Source: Porticoccus sp033791605 (GTDB lineage: Bacteria; Pseudomonadota; Gammaproteobacteria; Pseudomonadales; Porticoccaceae). From it: a stretch of 63,570 bases of DNA. Both the position numbers and the translations under genes were made by a program. Positions 24,085 through 33,484 of the stretch are shown one piece after another. How positions within the stretch are numbered: position 1 is the stretch's first letter; every line of letters starts with the position of its first letter. The stretch is taken from NCBI GenBank assembly GCA_033791605.1, contig JASJGJ010000033.1:1-63570 (forward strand), written 5' to 3'. The notes under the pieces were generated by a model. It saw nothing but the letters and a program-made list of their open reading frames with translations. It was not told where the DNA came from and searched no databases.

Positions 24085-24957
24085 ATGCCCACAGCCATTC
24101 CTGAAAATTCAGTCACAATTTCAGATCTTATGAAGCGTAGTGGTGAACTGGATGATGTGAGTGATACGTCAAGGTTAGATGTAGAAATATTGCTCAGTTA
24201 TGTTCTGGACAAGGATCGTAGCTTTCTTTACGCATGGTCAGATCAGCATCTGAGCGATCAGCAACGGCACCGCTTTGAGAACCTTTTTAGGCGTCGCCTT
24301 CATGGTGAGCCAGTGGCTTACATTACAGGACTTCGTGAATTTTGGTCGCTCCCTTTTAAGGTGTCACCCGCCACTTTAATTCCAAGGCCAGAAACAGAAT
24401 TACTTGTGGAGCGGGCTCTATTATTGCCTCTGAGTGAGCAGTCGTTGGTGCTAGATTTGGGGACAGGAACGGGAGCTATTGCATTGGCGCTGGCCAGTGA
24501 AAAACCCCATTGGAACATTACGGCAGTGGATGCTGTGCTCGATGCGGTACAGCTTGCTGAAGAAAACCGTCAACAGTTTAGCTTCGAAAATGTGCAGGTT
24601 TATCAGAGCGACTGGTTTTCCGGTGTGAAACAACAGCTGTTTGACCTTGTGGTGAGCAATCCACCCTATATCTGTGTTGAGGATAAACACCTACAGCAGG
24701 GTGATGTGCGATTTGAGCCAGCATCGGCATTAGTGGCTGATGGCTTGGGTTTATCTGATATTCGTACTATCGTTTCAGAGGTTCATGCATATCTAAAACC
24801 GGACGGTTGGTTACTGTTAGAGCATGGTTTCGATCAAGGTTCGGCCGTGCGCCAAATAATGTTACAGGCTGGCTTTAGCGAGGTAATTACTTATACAGAT
24901 CTTGCGGGCTTGGATCGGGTCAGTGCTTGTCGTAACAGTGAACCCGATGTGACCTAG
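24085..24957 (+). CDS. prmC: release factor glutamine methyltransferase PrmC
   Basis: Methylates the glutamine of the GGQ motif in RF1 and RF2 with SAM. 290 residues. N-terminal helical domain (1-85), SAM motif I VLDLGTGTGAIALALA (about 128-143), catalytic NPPY in VVSNPPYIC (about 192-195) and the family segment RPETELLVE. It lies 112 bases after prfA; the gap has no hairpin, so co-transcription is likely. Confidence 0.97.
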   Translation: MPTAIPENSVTISDLMKRSGELDDVSDTSRLDVEILLSYVLDKDRSFLYAWSDQHLSDQQRHRFENLFRRRLHGEPVAYITGLREFWSLPFKVSPATLIPRPETELLVERALLLPLSEQSLVLDLGTGTGAIALALASEKPHWNITAVDAVLDAVQLAEENRQQFSFENVQVYQSDWFSGVKQQLFDLVVSNPPYICVEDKHLQQGDVRFEPASALVADGLGLSDIRTIVSEVHAYLKPDGWLLLEHGFDQGSAVRQIMLQAGFSEVITYTDLAGLDRVSACRNSEPDVT

Positions 24958-25001
24958 CGACATACAACTCTTAAAAATATAACTCTTCACAGAACACGTT
25001 G

Positions 25002-25478
25002 TTATTTGAGTTCCTGATATTGCCCACCATGAAAAATCAATGGAACTATGGGTTGGCTGGTAAAGTCCAGTATGCGGCCTATCAAAATAGTGTGGTCTCC
25101 ACCGGAATAACGGTGTTCTATTTCACATTGAAACCTGCAAGCACAATCATCCAATAATGGCAGGCCATGAATCCCGGCATGCCAAGAAGTTTGTGAGAAT
25201 TTGTTTTCATTGGGACCAGCGAATAGCTGAGAGGTTGATTGCTGCCCGCTGTGTAGGATGTTGACTGCAAAATAGTTAGTCTTCTGGAATAAATCAAACA
25301 AGCCGGATTCACGGCCTACACACCAGGAGACCAAAGCAGGTTCTAGTGAGACGGAGGAGAAGCTGTTGGCCGTCATTCCTCTAGGCTCGCCATTTTCATC
25401 CAAAGCAGTGATGACGGTGATACCCGTTGCAAAATTACCCAAGGCACTGCGTAACGCGCGGGTTTGTTCATCTGTCAT
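25002..25478 (-). CDS. flavin reductase family protein
   Basis: A 158-residue flavin-binding split-barrel protein of the flavin reductase domain family (FMN reductase, HpaC/DIM6-NTAB type). Typical segments are RSALGNFATGITVITA, GMTANSFSSVSLEPALVSWCV, NYFAVNILHSGQQ and the C-terminal GGDHTILIGRILDF, then PLIFHGGQY. Such proteins supply reduced FMN or FAD to two-component monooxygenases; no monooxygenase gene lies nearby, so the partner is unknown. It is convergent with prmC across 44 bases. Confidence 0.9.
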   Translation of the reverse strand: MTDEQTRALRSALGNFATGITVITALDENGEPRGMTANSFSSVSLEPALVSWCVGRESGLFDLFQKTNYFAVNILHSGQQSTSQLFAGPNENKFSQTSWHAGIHGLPLLDDCACRFQCEIEHRYSGGDHTILIGRILDFTSQPIVPLIFHGGQYQELK

Positions 25479-25571
25479 GATGTTTTCTCGTCATGGTATG
25501 CTTCTATTAAGGGGTAGTTGTACTGACTTCTAGGCGGCAGTAGGGTAACTCAACAAGCGATTGTTTCAAAA

Positions 25572-26168
25572 TCACCTGTTCTTGCAAGCGGGTTCCTGGA
25601 AGCAAAGTGTCTGAAAACGCCAGGCTTTAATATCATCAGACCAAAAGACAGCGGGGAGCTCTGCTTTCAATTTAAGCTGTTTAAGAAATTCAATTTTTCC
25701 TGGAAGCCTATTCCAAGCGGAGGGTAAGAAGGTAGCGCGGTGCGCGCCGACTTCAATGATTAACCCGTCTTCGTTAGGTATTAATTGTTCTAACAGATCC
25801 TGTTCGCTGGTAAATACAAGAGGCGTGGGAGAGGTTAGCACGGATATTTCGATCTGTAGTTCAGGTTCTTCATCTAATGTGACAGGGGGGAAGCGTGGGT
25901 CGTCAAATGCTGAGGCAGCAGCATTGTGCACAACATCCATCACTAAAGGCTCTCGGGCTTGGAGGGCGCCGAGGCAGCCGCGTAATTTATTTTTTTTGTG
26001 AAGGGTAATGAAGCTGGATGCTTGTTGCTGCAAGGCGAGGCTAAAAACTAGTTCGTCAATATGTAACTCACGTTCAAATAAAAGGCGTACCTGAATACTT
26101 TCCCGCGCCAGAGAAAGTAATGTTTGTTTGTCATCAGGAGATAACTCAATAAATGGCATAGGCGCCAT
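25572..26168 (-). CDS. amrA: AMMECR1-domain protein (AmmeMemoRadiSam system protein A)
   Basis: A 198-residue AMMECR1 domain. Motifs are ELHIDELVFSLALQQQASSFITLHKKNKLRGCLGAL with the conserved RGCLG, DPRFPPVTLDEEPELQIEISVLTSP, and IEVGAHRATFLPSAW. In most genomes the gene lies with memo (amrB) and a radical-SAM gene (amrS); the combined function is unknown. Here memo is absent and the divergent neighbour (26286-26527) is a decayed amrS, so this gene outlived its system. The coding sequence looks intact, which suggests an independent role or recent loss of the partners. Confidence 0.9.
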   Translation of the reverse strand: MAPMPFIELSPDDKQTLLSLARESIQVRLLFERELHIDELVFSLALQQQASSFITLHKKNKLRGCLGALQAREPLVMDVVHNAAASAFDDPRFPPVTLDEEPELQIEISVLTSPTPLVFTSEQDLLEQLIPNEDGLIIEVGAHRATFLPSAWNRLPGKIEFLKQLKLKAELPAVFWSDDIKAWRFQTLCFQEPACKNR

Positions 26169-26285
26169 ATCTCATCACGCGACCTTTGTCACCGGTAGTG
26201 GTTCATACAGCGTTACCGGAGTTCCTTAGGTCGAGGGTTTTCATGTAGGGGTGATAATGACTTAGGTCTGAACTGACTACAACCC

Positions 26286-26527
26286 GTGTTTTATCGTCAC
26301 GCCACCCGATTGCCCACGCGCGACCTTACAAAATACTGGCATTTGATGGATGGTGGCGGCTTGCGATGTGATGTGTGTCCTCGTGAATTTCGGCCCCATA
26401 TGAAGGGCAGAGAAGGTTTTGTTCTATTCGAGGTAGCGAGGGAGATGAAATTGTTCTCTATAGCTCTGGGCTCTCAAGTGGATTTTACGTTGAATCGTTT
26501 GATCATTGGTTCGATAAAACTTTTTGA
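26286..26527 (+). pseudogene. amrS: decayed 5' end of AmmeMemoRadiSam radical-SAM enzyme (amrS)
   Basis: The first 40 residues keep the AmrS N-terminus: TKYWHLMDGGGLRCDVCPR corresponds to the family's YWH-LDDGR-QCDLCPR-C-L, then GREGFVLF for GQRGLCFV, with conserved cysteines lost. After a frameshift the reading continues as LYSSGLSSGFYVESFDHWFDKTF, matching the family segment YGRSSGF-IDPIEKKPLNHF, and stops at 26525-26527. The radical-SAM CxxxCxxC motif and the remaining 250 or so residues are missing. It is divergent from amrA. The stretch 26169-26637 holds no other gene. Confidence 0.82.
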
Positions 26528-26637
26528 GGAAAAAGAGTCTAACCAAACTGTATTTTATTAAACAGCCTAGGTTGGATGATGGGTGTCTGGTTTGCTATTC
26601 CTCAATACATGTTAAAAAATAATTAAGGGCATTTCTT

Positions 26638-27297
26638 ATGAGTACTCTTTCCGAAGGTCGTCAGGGGTTGTTCCATCGTGCTAGTGCGGTCTTATGCTAC
26701 CTTGAAGGTATTGCTCCGTTGTTGTTGCGAGTTTTTCTTGCTCCCATCTTTATAAAAGCGGGTTATGTCAAACTGCAGCTGGGTGCAGAAAACTTGGGTA
26801 TTTTTGAAAGATTAAACGCTGACCCTTCTGTGGTTATTTGGTTTGGTGAAACACTGGGGTTGCCTATGCCCGGTTTATTAGCATTTATGGCGGGTTGGGT
26901 GGAGTTTCTTGGTGGCTGGTTGTTATTGTTTGGCTTGCTGACTCGTTTTATCAGTCTTCCTTTGATGCTTACCATGGTTGTCGCCGCTACTACAGTACAC
27001 TGGAATAATGGTTGGCATGCGTTACCTGAGACTACGTTAACCATGCCCTGGGAATGGCGTGGGGATTTAATAGATGACGCGCTTGAGCGTAAAAACCGTG
27101 CCGTATCTATTCTAGAGAATCATGGTAACTATAAATATCTGACAGAGGCTGGTTCATTTACGGTATTAAAAAATGGCATAGAGTATTCGGCCATCTACTT
27201 CATTATGTTACTTAGCCTGTTGTTTACTGGTGGGGGGCGTTTTACCTGCTTAGATTATTGGCTCTTCCGGTCTTTTCGACGAAACGACTGTAGTTGA
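26638..27297 (+). CDS. DoxX family membrane protein
   Basis: A 219-residue inner-membrane protein with four hydrophobic spans. It carries the DoxX signature LLLRVFLAPIFIKAGYVKL near the N-terminus and MAGWVEFLGGWLLLFGLLTRF in span 2. Between spans 3 and 4 there is a longer polar loop (about 125-175) than in the shortest members. DoxX proteins are linked to oxidative stress membrane complexes (with superoxide dismutase in mycobacteria) or thiosulfate oxidation in archaea; no such partner is adjacent here, so the role is open. Single gene with its own promoter region upstream. Confidence 0.85.
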   Translation: MSTLSEGRQGLFHRASAVLCYLEGIAPLLLRVFLAPIFIKAGYVKLQLGAENLGIFERLNADPSVVIWFGETLGLPMPGLLAFMAGWVEFLGGWLLLFGLLTRFISLPLMLTMVVAATTVHWNNGWHALPETTLTMPWEWRGDLIDDALERKNRAVSILENHGNYKYLTEAGSFTVLKNGIEYSAIYFIMLLSLLFTGGGRFTCLDYWLFRSFRRNDCS

Positions 27298-27394
27298 TTT
27301 ATTTTTCAAACACTATGTGAATGAGCCTTTTTAATCGTAATCTTCATACATACGGACTGAGGTTTTTTGGCGTCACCGCGATATGGGCATCCCG

Positions 27395-27403
27395 TGCTAT
27401 AAT
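27395..27403 (+). promoter_or_regulatory. extended -10 promoter of rhlB
   Basis: TGCTATAAT, an extended -10 (TG-N-TATAAT) with a perfect TATAAT hexamer at 27398-27403. No good -35 is seen at 17 bases, as is normal for extended -10 promoters. The leader to the rhlB ATG would be about 95 bases. Confidence 0.65.
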
Positions 27404-27504
27404 GCCGGTCCTTTCAAGTTCATGGTCTTATTTGAGCGCGCTAAGTTAGCAGCGTAAATAAAAAATAGGTCCACTTTCTATTGGCAATACCCATCGGCAA
27501 CTTT

Positions 27505-28818
27505 ATGAGTGAACAGAGTAATTCAGATTCTAGGCAAGCCCCTAACGACAACCAACAAAAGCAGACGGGACGTCGCGGGCGCAGTCGTCGTGGAGTGAGT
27601 GAAAAGAAACCAGCGGCAAATTGGGATTTGTCTCAATTTGAAGTAGAGCCGGTTGCCGATAAAACACGTTTTCACGATTTGGATCTACCCCTTTCGTTAA
27701 TGCATGGAATTGCGGACTTGGGTTTTAAATATTGCTCACCTATTCAGGCACGCTCATTGCCGTTTACTTTACGTGGCCACGATATGGTGGGCAAAGCACA
27801 GACAGGCACCGGTAAAACGGCGGCTTTTCTTACCACGATTATTACTGAACTACTGAACAACCCCATTGATGATGAGTACTTTGCTGGCGAAGCACGTGCT
27901 CTGATTATTGCTCCAACCCGTGAGCTAGTGATGCAGATTGCAGAAGATGCCAAAGATCTTTGTAAGTACACCGATTTACATGTACATACTCTGGTTGGTG
28001 GTATGGATTACGATAAACAAAAGCGTCATTTACAAGAAAGTCTCTGTGATATTTTGGTGGCGACGCCTGGGCGTTTGCTAGACTTTGCCGGTAGCCGCGA
28101 TGTCTATTTGGATCGCACGGAAATTTTGGTGCTGGATGAAGCAGATAGAATGCTGGATATGGGGTTTATTCCTCAGGTGCGCCGCATTGTTCGACTGACG
28201 CCCCATAGGGAGTATCGTCAGACCATGTTCTTTTCGGCAACTTTCACGCCTGAGGTGATGAGCCTAGCTGAGCAGTGGACAATCGATCCTACCAGTGTGG
28301 AAATCGAGCCTGAAAATATTGCTACGGATACAGTGACACAAAAGGTCTATATCACCTCGAAAGATGAAAAGTTTCAGTTGCTGCACAACATTATTAATCA
28401 GGATGAAGTGGACAGTGTGATCGTATTTGCCAATCGTCGTGATCAGTGTCGTCGACTCCAGGAAAAATTGAAGAACAAAGGGTTTAGCGTTGGTTTACTG
28501 TCTGGTGAGGTGCCTCAAGGTAAGCGGGTTAGGACACTGGAGGACTTTAAATCTGGCAAGTTGAAGGTACTTGTGGCCACGGATGTGGCGGGGCGTGGTA
28601 TTCATATTGACGGTATAAGCCATGTGGTGAATTACACGTTGCCAGAAGAATCGGAGGACTACGTGCACCGTATAGGTCGTACCGGGCGCGCTGGAATGAC
28701 AGGCACATCCATCAGCTTTGCCTGTGAAGATGATGCCTTTTTGCTTGAGCCAATTCAGGAATTATTAGGTAGAAAGCTTGATTGTGAGCAGCCTGGCGAG
28801 TCTCTACTGCAAAAGTAG
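27505..28818 (+). CDS. rhlB: DEAD-box ATP-dependent RNA helicase RhlB
   Basis: Unwinds RNA, in E. coli within the RNase E degradosome. 437 residues from the ATG at 27505; a TTG at 27481 would add eight residues. The N-terminus is a basic, low-complexity tail (GRRGRSRRG). Motifs are Q (SPIQARSLP), I (AQTGTGKT), Ia (APTRELV), II (DEAD), III (SAT), V (VATDVAGRGI) and VI (HRIGRTGRAG). The segment KTRFHDLDLPLSLMHGIADLGF is the RhlB N-terminal signature. Single gene, preceded by an extended -10 promoter. Confidence 0.93.
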   Translation: MSEQSNSDSRQAPNDNQQKQTGRRGRSRRGVSEKKPAANWDLSQFEVEPVADKTRFHDLDLPLSLMHGIADLGFKYCSPIQARSLPFTLRGHDMVGKAQTGTGKTAAFLTTIITELLNNPIDDEYFAGEARALIIAPTRELVMQIAEDAKDLCKYTDLHVHTLVGGMDYDKQKRHLQESLCDILVATPGRLLDFAGSRDVYLDRTEILVLDEADRMLDMGFIPQVRRIVRLTPHREYRQTMFFSATFTPEVMSLAEQWTIDPTSVEIEPENIATDTVTQKVYITSKDEKFQLLHNIINQDEVDSVIVFANRRDQCRRLQEKLKNKGFSVGLLSGEVPQGKRVRTLEDFKSGKLKVLVATDVAGRGIHIDGISHVVNYTLPEESEDYVHRIGRTGRAGMTGTSISFACEDDAFLLEPIQELLGRKLDCEQPGESLLQK

Positions 28819-28907
28819 TCTGATTGGTTCAGTAGATTTGTTTGATTCAACACATTTTGCTGTCAGGCACACCTAGAAATTCTCACTAGAGCTAGGAAAT
28901 CAGAGGT

Positions 28908-29672
28908 TCAGCTCCTTGTTTTTTTCTGACCTGAGGGCATACGTTCCAGCCAGAAAGCTGTGGCAGCAATGACTGAGGCTGGCATGGTGAATAAATTGAG
29001 AATGGGAATGGTCGTGGCAATCAAAACACAGCCTCCAAAACTGATTGAGATTAAGCGCCTTTCTCGTAACTGTTCCCGTAATTCACGAAAGCCTGTTTGG
29101 TTATTATCAGCAGGGTAATCAATATACTGCAAGGCTAGCGACCAGGCTCCCCAAAAAAAGGCAATGGCGGGCCCTAGTAAGTTTAAGACGGGTATAAATG
29201 AGAGGGTCAGGGTGAGTATTAATATGCCGATGATTCTTGGTAGAAAATAACCTAGCTTGATGAATTCCCTTATGATTGATCGACTCACAAGCGATAATAC
29301 TTGTTTGGGTGTCATTGTGGTTGAATTTACAGTGTCTGTAAGTACTTCCTCCACGCGTTCTGCCAGTGGCCCGTAAAAGGGTGATGCTAAAATGTTACCA
29401 ATAATGGCAAAACTATAGCCATAGATTAGCAAAAGAAATCCGCCAAAAAATACCCAAAAAAACCAGACAATAAAATCCAGCCAGCTGGGAATTTTTGCGA
29501 TAAGCCAGCTCAGCAAGCTATTAAATTGCTCAAGGGCAAACCATGTCAGTAATACAAACAAAACAAGATTGATCAGTATGGGTCCCAGAACAAACCAGCG
29601 AATTCTTGGATGGTTGAGCAATCGAAGCCCCTGAAGTAAATATTCTGGACCACTTTGAAGCAGCTTTGTCAT
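28908..29672 (-). CDS. cysZ: sulfate transporter CysZ
   Basis: A 254-residue inner-membrane sulfate uptake protein (EI24/CysZ family). N-terminal GPEYLLQGLRLLNHPRIRWFVLGPILINLVLF, then FYGPLAERVEE in the first loop and the conserved FIPVLNLLGPAIAFFWGAWSLALQYIDYPADNN in the central region. Several long hydrophobic stretches are present. In enterobacteria it lies before cysK; here it stands alone, convergent with rhlB. Confidence 0.93.
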   Translation of the reverse strand: MTKLLQSGPEYLLQGLRLLNHPRIRWFVLGPILINLVLFVLLTWFALEQFNSLLSWLIAKIPSWLDFIVWFFWVFFGGFLLLIYGYSFAIIGNILASPFYGPLAERVEEVLTDTVNSTTMTPKQVLSLVSRSIIREFIKLGYFLPRIIGILILTLTLSFIPVLNLLGPAIAFFWGAWSLALQYIDYPADNNQTGFRELREQLRERRLISISFGGCVLIATTIPILNLFTMPASVIAATAFWLERMPSGQKKTRS

Positions 29673-29825
29673 TGGTTATCCTTTGCTTTACTGAGGGCGA
29701 TCAGTCTCTTAAATAATGCTATTGTAGGAGCCTATTGTAGAATTATGGTCCTTAAAGCAACAGGCGGGATTCATAACGGGGGTTGGCCTTTTTAACGATG
29801 AGCAACAATTAAATGGAGAAGAACA

Positions 29826-30581
29826 ATGAAAACGTTGTTTAAAATTTTTGCTGGTTTGGTGGTAATAGTATTAGTAGTTTTGGTGGTTGCAGTTCTCAAT
29901 CTTGATAAAGGGATAAAAGCGGCCGTTGAAACCCTTGGTCCCGAGCTGACTCAATCCAGTGTCACGTTGAAGGATGTCGAACTATCATTGACGTCGGGAG
30001 AGGGGAGTTTAAAAGGCTTGGTAGTGGGGAACCCCGCAGGTTTTAAAACACCGAATGCCTTCTCGTTGGGTGAAATTTTCATAGCTATTGATCCGGAATC
30101 TGTGACTACGGATACTATTGTGATCAAAAACATTCGTATTGTTGCTCCAGAAATTACATACGAATCAGCAAAAGGTGGCACCAATCTCGATCAATTACAA
30201 AAAAATGTAGAGCAGGCACTTGGTGTTAGTGATGGAGCTTCTTCTGAAGCCTCTGCTGGTGAGAGCTCTGTCACTAAGAAGTTGATTATTAAAGACCTTA
30301 AAATCACGGGTGGAAAAATTAGCTATAGTAATGCCCTGTTAGGCGATAAGCCTATTAGTCTCCCTTTGCCCGCGATTCAGCTTGCTGGAATTGGTGAAAA
30401 GTCAGGTGGTGCTAGTGCCGGAGAAGTGGTTAAACAAATACTTGAAGCCATAAACAAAAATGCGGCGAAAGCGGTAACTAACTCAGGTGCTCTGAAAGAC
30501 GTGGGTAATAAGATCAAGGGGCAGGCGACAGAAAAAGTCCAAGAGAAACTGGAGGGTTTAAAGGGTTTATTAAATCGATAG
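29826..30581 (+). CDS. AsmA-like membrane-anchored protein
   Basis: A 251-residue protein with one N-terminal membrane anchor (about 5-26) and a periplasmic part of repeated beta strands: VTLKDVELSLTSGEGSLKGLVVGNPAGFKTPNAFSLGEIFIAIDPES fits the AsmA N-terminal (chorein-like) fold. An Ala/Ser-rich linker (about 134-150) separates a second strand region, and the C-terminus is a lysine-rich helix. AsmA-like proteins (TamB, YhdP, YicH) move phospholipids to the outer membrane; this short form may be a partial bridge or have another role. GAGAAG precedes the ATG. Single gene. Confidence 0.75.
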   Translation: MKTLFKIFAGLVVIVLVVLVVAVLNLDKGIKAAVETLGPELTQSSVTLKDVELSLTSGEGSLKGLVVGNPAGFKTPNAFSLGEIFIAIDPESVTTDTIVIKNIRIVAPEITYESAKGGTNLDQLQKNVEQALGVSDGASSEASAGESSVTKKLIIKDLKITGGKISYSNALLGDKPISLPLPAIQLAGIGEKSGGASAGEVVKQILEAINKNAAKAVTNSGALKDVGNKIKGQATEKVQEKLEGLKGLLNR

Positions 30582-30803
30582 TAATTTGATCAAACAAAAC
30601 TTGAAGTATAAATAACGTAAGACGAATAGGCTGTCAGTCATAATTTTAAAGCTGATGTTAAAACAATTTACTTAAAAATTGCTTGGCAGTCTGTTTTTAT
30701 TTGTAATTACACTCAATGGTTAATGACCGTAATCCTATTGTTCTACGAACGATTAAGCTCAACTATTGTCCATATAGGCAGTGTGAGTCTAGAGGTTAAA
30801 CTG

Positions 30804-31796
30804 ATGAGCTTGATAGGTGCCCTAGGTAGGGATTGGCTGCGCTATATAAAACCGCCCGCGTTATTACTGTCTTGGACTTTTTCTCTGTTATTCTTTTTGT
30901 CTATCCATGCTATGGCTTCAACCGTAGAACGCAACGGCTTTGTTATTGAAGACCCATTAATTCCTCTGAATGAAATATATGGTGGGGGGCCGGCAAAAGA
31001 TGGTATCCCATCCCTCGATAAACCAAAATTCTTGGATGCGTCTGAGGTAGACTTTCTATTGCCCGATGACAAGCTGCTAGGCGTCTCTCTTAACGGCGTC
31101 GATAAAGCATTTCCCATTAGTATTCTTAATTATCATGAGCTGGTTAATGATCAATTTAATGGTCAGGCAGTCACTGTAAGTTACTGCCCTCTTTGTGGTA
31201 CCGGTATGGTATTTGATTCCAGAGTAAAAGGTGATTCGCTGGTTTTTGGGGTGTCGGGGCTGCTCTACAATAATGACCTATTAATGTATGACCGCAAGAC
31301 CCAGTCGCTATGGTCTCAAATAGAGGGGAGAGCGATCAATGGTTCACTTAAGGGAATATATTTAGATCGGCTTCCTGTGGAGCACACAACTTGGCGGGTG
31401 TGGCATCAGAGCCACCCAAATACATTGGTATTGTCTCAAGATACCGGGTTTTATCGTCATTATGGCTCCAGCCCTTATCCTCATTATGAAGACAGCAGTC
31501 GATTGATGTTTCCGCTGACTAACTATGACAAGCGCTATTCCGCTAAAGATTTGGTGATTGGTATTGAGGCGGGGGATAAAGCCAAAGTTTACCCCTTTGT
31601 GGAACTGGCCAAGGCCAAGAGCCCATCGGTGATCGATACCTTCAACGGGAAAACTTTCACCATTGAATACCTTGATAAAGATAAAAGTGCCCGGATTGTT
31701 GATAGCAATGGCAGTGTTATTACGTCGTTAACAGCGTATTGGTTTGCCTGGATGGCATTCCATCCAGAAAGTGAGGTGTACCTACCTAAAGACTAA
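30804..31796 (+). CDS. DUF3179 domain-containing exported protein
   Basis: A 330-residue protein. The start at 30804 is chosen because AGAGG lies nine bases upstream and gives a normal signal/anchor segment; an ATG at 30723 would add 27 residues. After the hydrophobic segment the DUF3179 domain fills the rest: AFPISILNYHELVND, TVSYCPLCGTGMVFD with the conserved CPLC motif, GVSGLLYNNDLLMYDRKTQSLWSQIEG and LVIGIEAGDKAKVYPF. The CPLC pair and a downstream histidine look like a metal or redox site. Function unknown in the family. Single gene. Confidence 0.88.
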   Translation: MSLIGALGRDWLRYIKPPALLLSWTFSLLFFLSIHAMASTVERNGFVIEDPLIPLNEIYGGGPAKDGIPSLDKPKFLDASEVDFLLPDDKLLGVSLNGVDKAFPISILNYHELVNDQFNGQAVTVSYCPLCGTGMVFDSRVKGDSLVFGVSGLLYNNDLLMYDRKTQSLWSQIEGRAINGSLKGIYLDRLPVEHTTWRVWHQSHPNTLVLSQDTGFYRHYGSSPYPHYEDSSRLMFPLTNYDKRYSAKDLVIGIEAGDKAKVYPFVELAKAKSPSVIDTFNGKTFTIEYLDKDKSARIVDSNGSVITSLTAYWFAWMAFHPESEVYLPKD

Positions 31797-32025
31797 ATGG
31801 CTTCCGGTGGAGTGGCCTAACTGTAGTGGCGTATTGGACTTGCCGGGTACGCCCTGTTATAGTCCCATGCTTCGAGGTGTCCTTCGGTCGGCACCCTATT
31901 TGTTCTAAGTAGTGTTCTCGGTAGTTTCTATTCGATATTCCCAGACGCCTTATTAATGGTTATTAGCCCAAGACCGTACCTGTGGTCAATACATGGGGCA
32001 GGCTGATACCGGAGTTTTATTCCTT

Positions 32026-33366
32026 ATGTTATTTTCTGAACTCGGCCTTTCGGCCGATATACTTCGTGCTGTGTCTGAACAAGGCTATAGCGAACCTACT
32101 CCCATTCAGGCTAAAGCGATTCCTATCGTGCTTGAAGGCCGTGATGTATTGGCTGGCGCTCAAACAGGCACCGGTAAAACAGCTGGTTTTACATTGCCCC
32201 TGTTACAGCGGTTAAGCGAACAACAACCTGCTAAAGGTTATCGTCCTGTCCGGGCTTTGGTCTTGACGCCAACCAGAGAGCTGGCGGCCCAAGTTGGTGA
32301 AAGCGTTAAAACTTACAGCAAATTTTTACCCCTTCGTTCCTCAGTTATTTTTGGTGGTGTGAAAATTAACCCCCAAATTGCAACCCTGCGTTCGGGTGTG
32401 GATATCTTGGTGGCCACCCCTGGTCGTCTGCTAGATCATGTGAATCAGAAAACCCTAGACCTTTCACAAGTGGAAATTTTGGTGCTCGACGAAGCAGATC
32501 GCATGTTGGACATGGGTTTCATTCACGACATTCGCAAAGTATTAGCGCTGTTGCCAAAACAACGCCAGAATCTACTGTTCTCTGCAACATTTTCTAATGA
32601 TATTAAACGATTGGCTGATGGCTTGTTGAATGCCCCGACATTGATTGAAGTGGCCAAGCGTAATACCACCTCTGCACGAGTGGAACAGGTCGTGCATTTC
32701 GTGGATAAAGATCGCAAGCGTGAGTTACTGTCTTTCCTTATTGGTTCAGGTAACTGGAAACAAGTATTAGTCTTTACTCGAACTAAACATGGGGCTAATC
32801 GATTGGCTCAACAGTTAGAGCAGGATGGTCTCACCGCTGCTGCGATTCATGGTAATAAAAGTCAAGGTGCGCGGACTAAAGCATTGGCTGACTTTAAAAG
32901 AGGCAAAGTGCGCGTATTGGTAGCAACAGATATTGCGGCTCGTGGACTGGATATCGATCAATTGCCTCATGTCGTGAACTTTGAGCTGCCCAATGTACCG
33001 GAAGACTATGTTCACCGTATTGGCCGTACAGGTCGTGCTGGAAATGAAGGCGAAGCGGTATCATTGGTGTGTGTGGACGAGCATAAGTTGTTACGTGATA
33101 TTGAGCGTCTCTTACAAACTGAAGTGCCCAAGGTAGCCATTGATGGTTTTGCTCCAAATCCCTCAATTAAAGCAGAGCCTATTCAAAATGGGCGACAAAA
33201 TCGCGGTGGTGGTAAACCCAGGTCGGGAGGTAATCCCCGAGCTAGAGACAATAATGGAGGCTCTAGCCAGAAAAATGTTTGGGGAAAGCAAAATACCAAA
33301 TCGGGCAATTCTAATGGTAACAGAAGTTCTCGTTCTCCTAGTCAGCCGAGAGCGAAAAGCGCTTAA
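32026..33366 (+). CDS. rhlE: DEAD-box ATP-dependent RNA helicase RhlE
   Basis: RNA helicase implicated in ribosome assembly and RNA turnover. 446 residues from the ATG at 32026, where the family N-terminus begins (MLFSELGLSADILRAVSEQGY); an upstream in-frame start at 31993 would add eleven unmatched residues. Motifs: PTPIQAKAIP, AQTGTGKTAGF, TPTRELA, DEAD, SATF, ATDIAARGLDID and HRIGRTGRAG. The C-terminal 70 residues are a basic Gly/Asn/Arg/Ser-rich tail typical of RhlE RNA binding. Followed by a clear terminator. Confidence 0.96.
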   Translation: MLFSELGLSADILRAVSEQGYSEPTPIQAKAIPIVLEGRDVLAGAQTGTGKTAGFTLPLLQRLSEQQPAKGYRPVRALVLTPTRELAAQVGESVKTYSKFLPLRSSVIFGGVKINPQIATLRSGVDILVATPGRLLDHVNQKTLDLSQVEILVLDEADRMLDMGFIHDIRKVLALLPKQRQNLLFSATFSNDIKRLADGLLNAPTLIEVAKRNTTSARVEQVVHFVDKDRKRELLSFLIGSGNWKQVLVFTRTKHGANRLAQQLEQDGLTAAAIHGNKSQGARTKALADFKRGKVRVLVATDIAARGLDIDQLPHVVNFELPNVPEDYVHRIGRTGRAGNEGEAVSLVCVDEHKLLRDIERLLQTEVPKVAIDGFAPNPSIKAEPIQNGRQNRGGGKPRSGGNPRARDNNGGSSQKNVWGKQNTKSGNSNGNRSSRSPSQPRAKSA

Positions 33367-33424
33367 GGTTGTTCGCTGTAAAAGGGGAATGGTTTGACGA
33401 TGTTTTCTTAATCGTTAGACAATA

Positions 33425-33456
33425 AAAAAGGGCAAGACGAAAGTCTTGCCCTTTTT
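33425..33456. terminator. bidirectional terminator between rhlE and the cold-shock gene
   Basis: aaaaagggcaagac (33425-33438), GAAA tetraloop, and the exact complement at 33443-33456. The A-run and T-run on the two sides allow termination of rhlE (plus) and of the cold-shock gene (minus), whose stop is at 33485. Confidence 0.92.
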
Positions 33457-33484
33457 GTTGAACCTAGTAAACCCTAGTTAGGGT

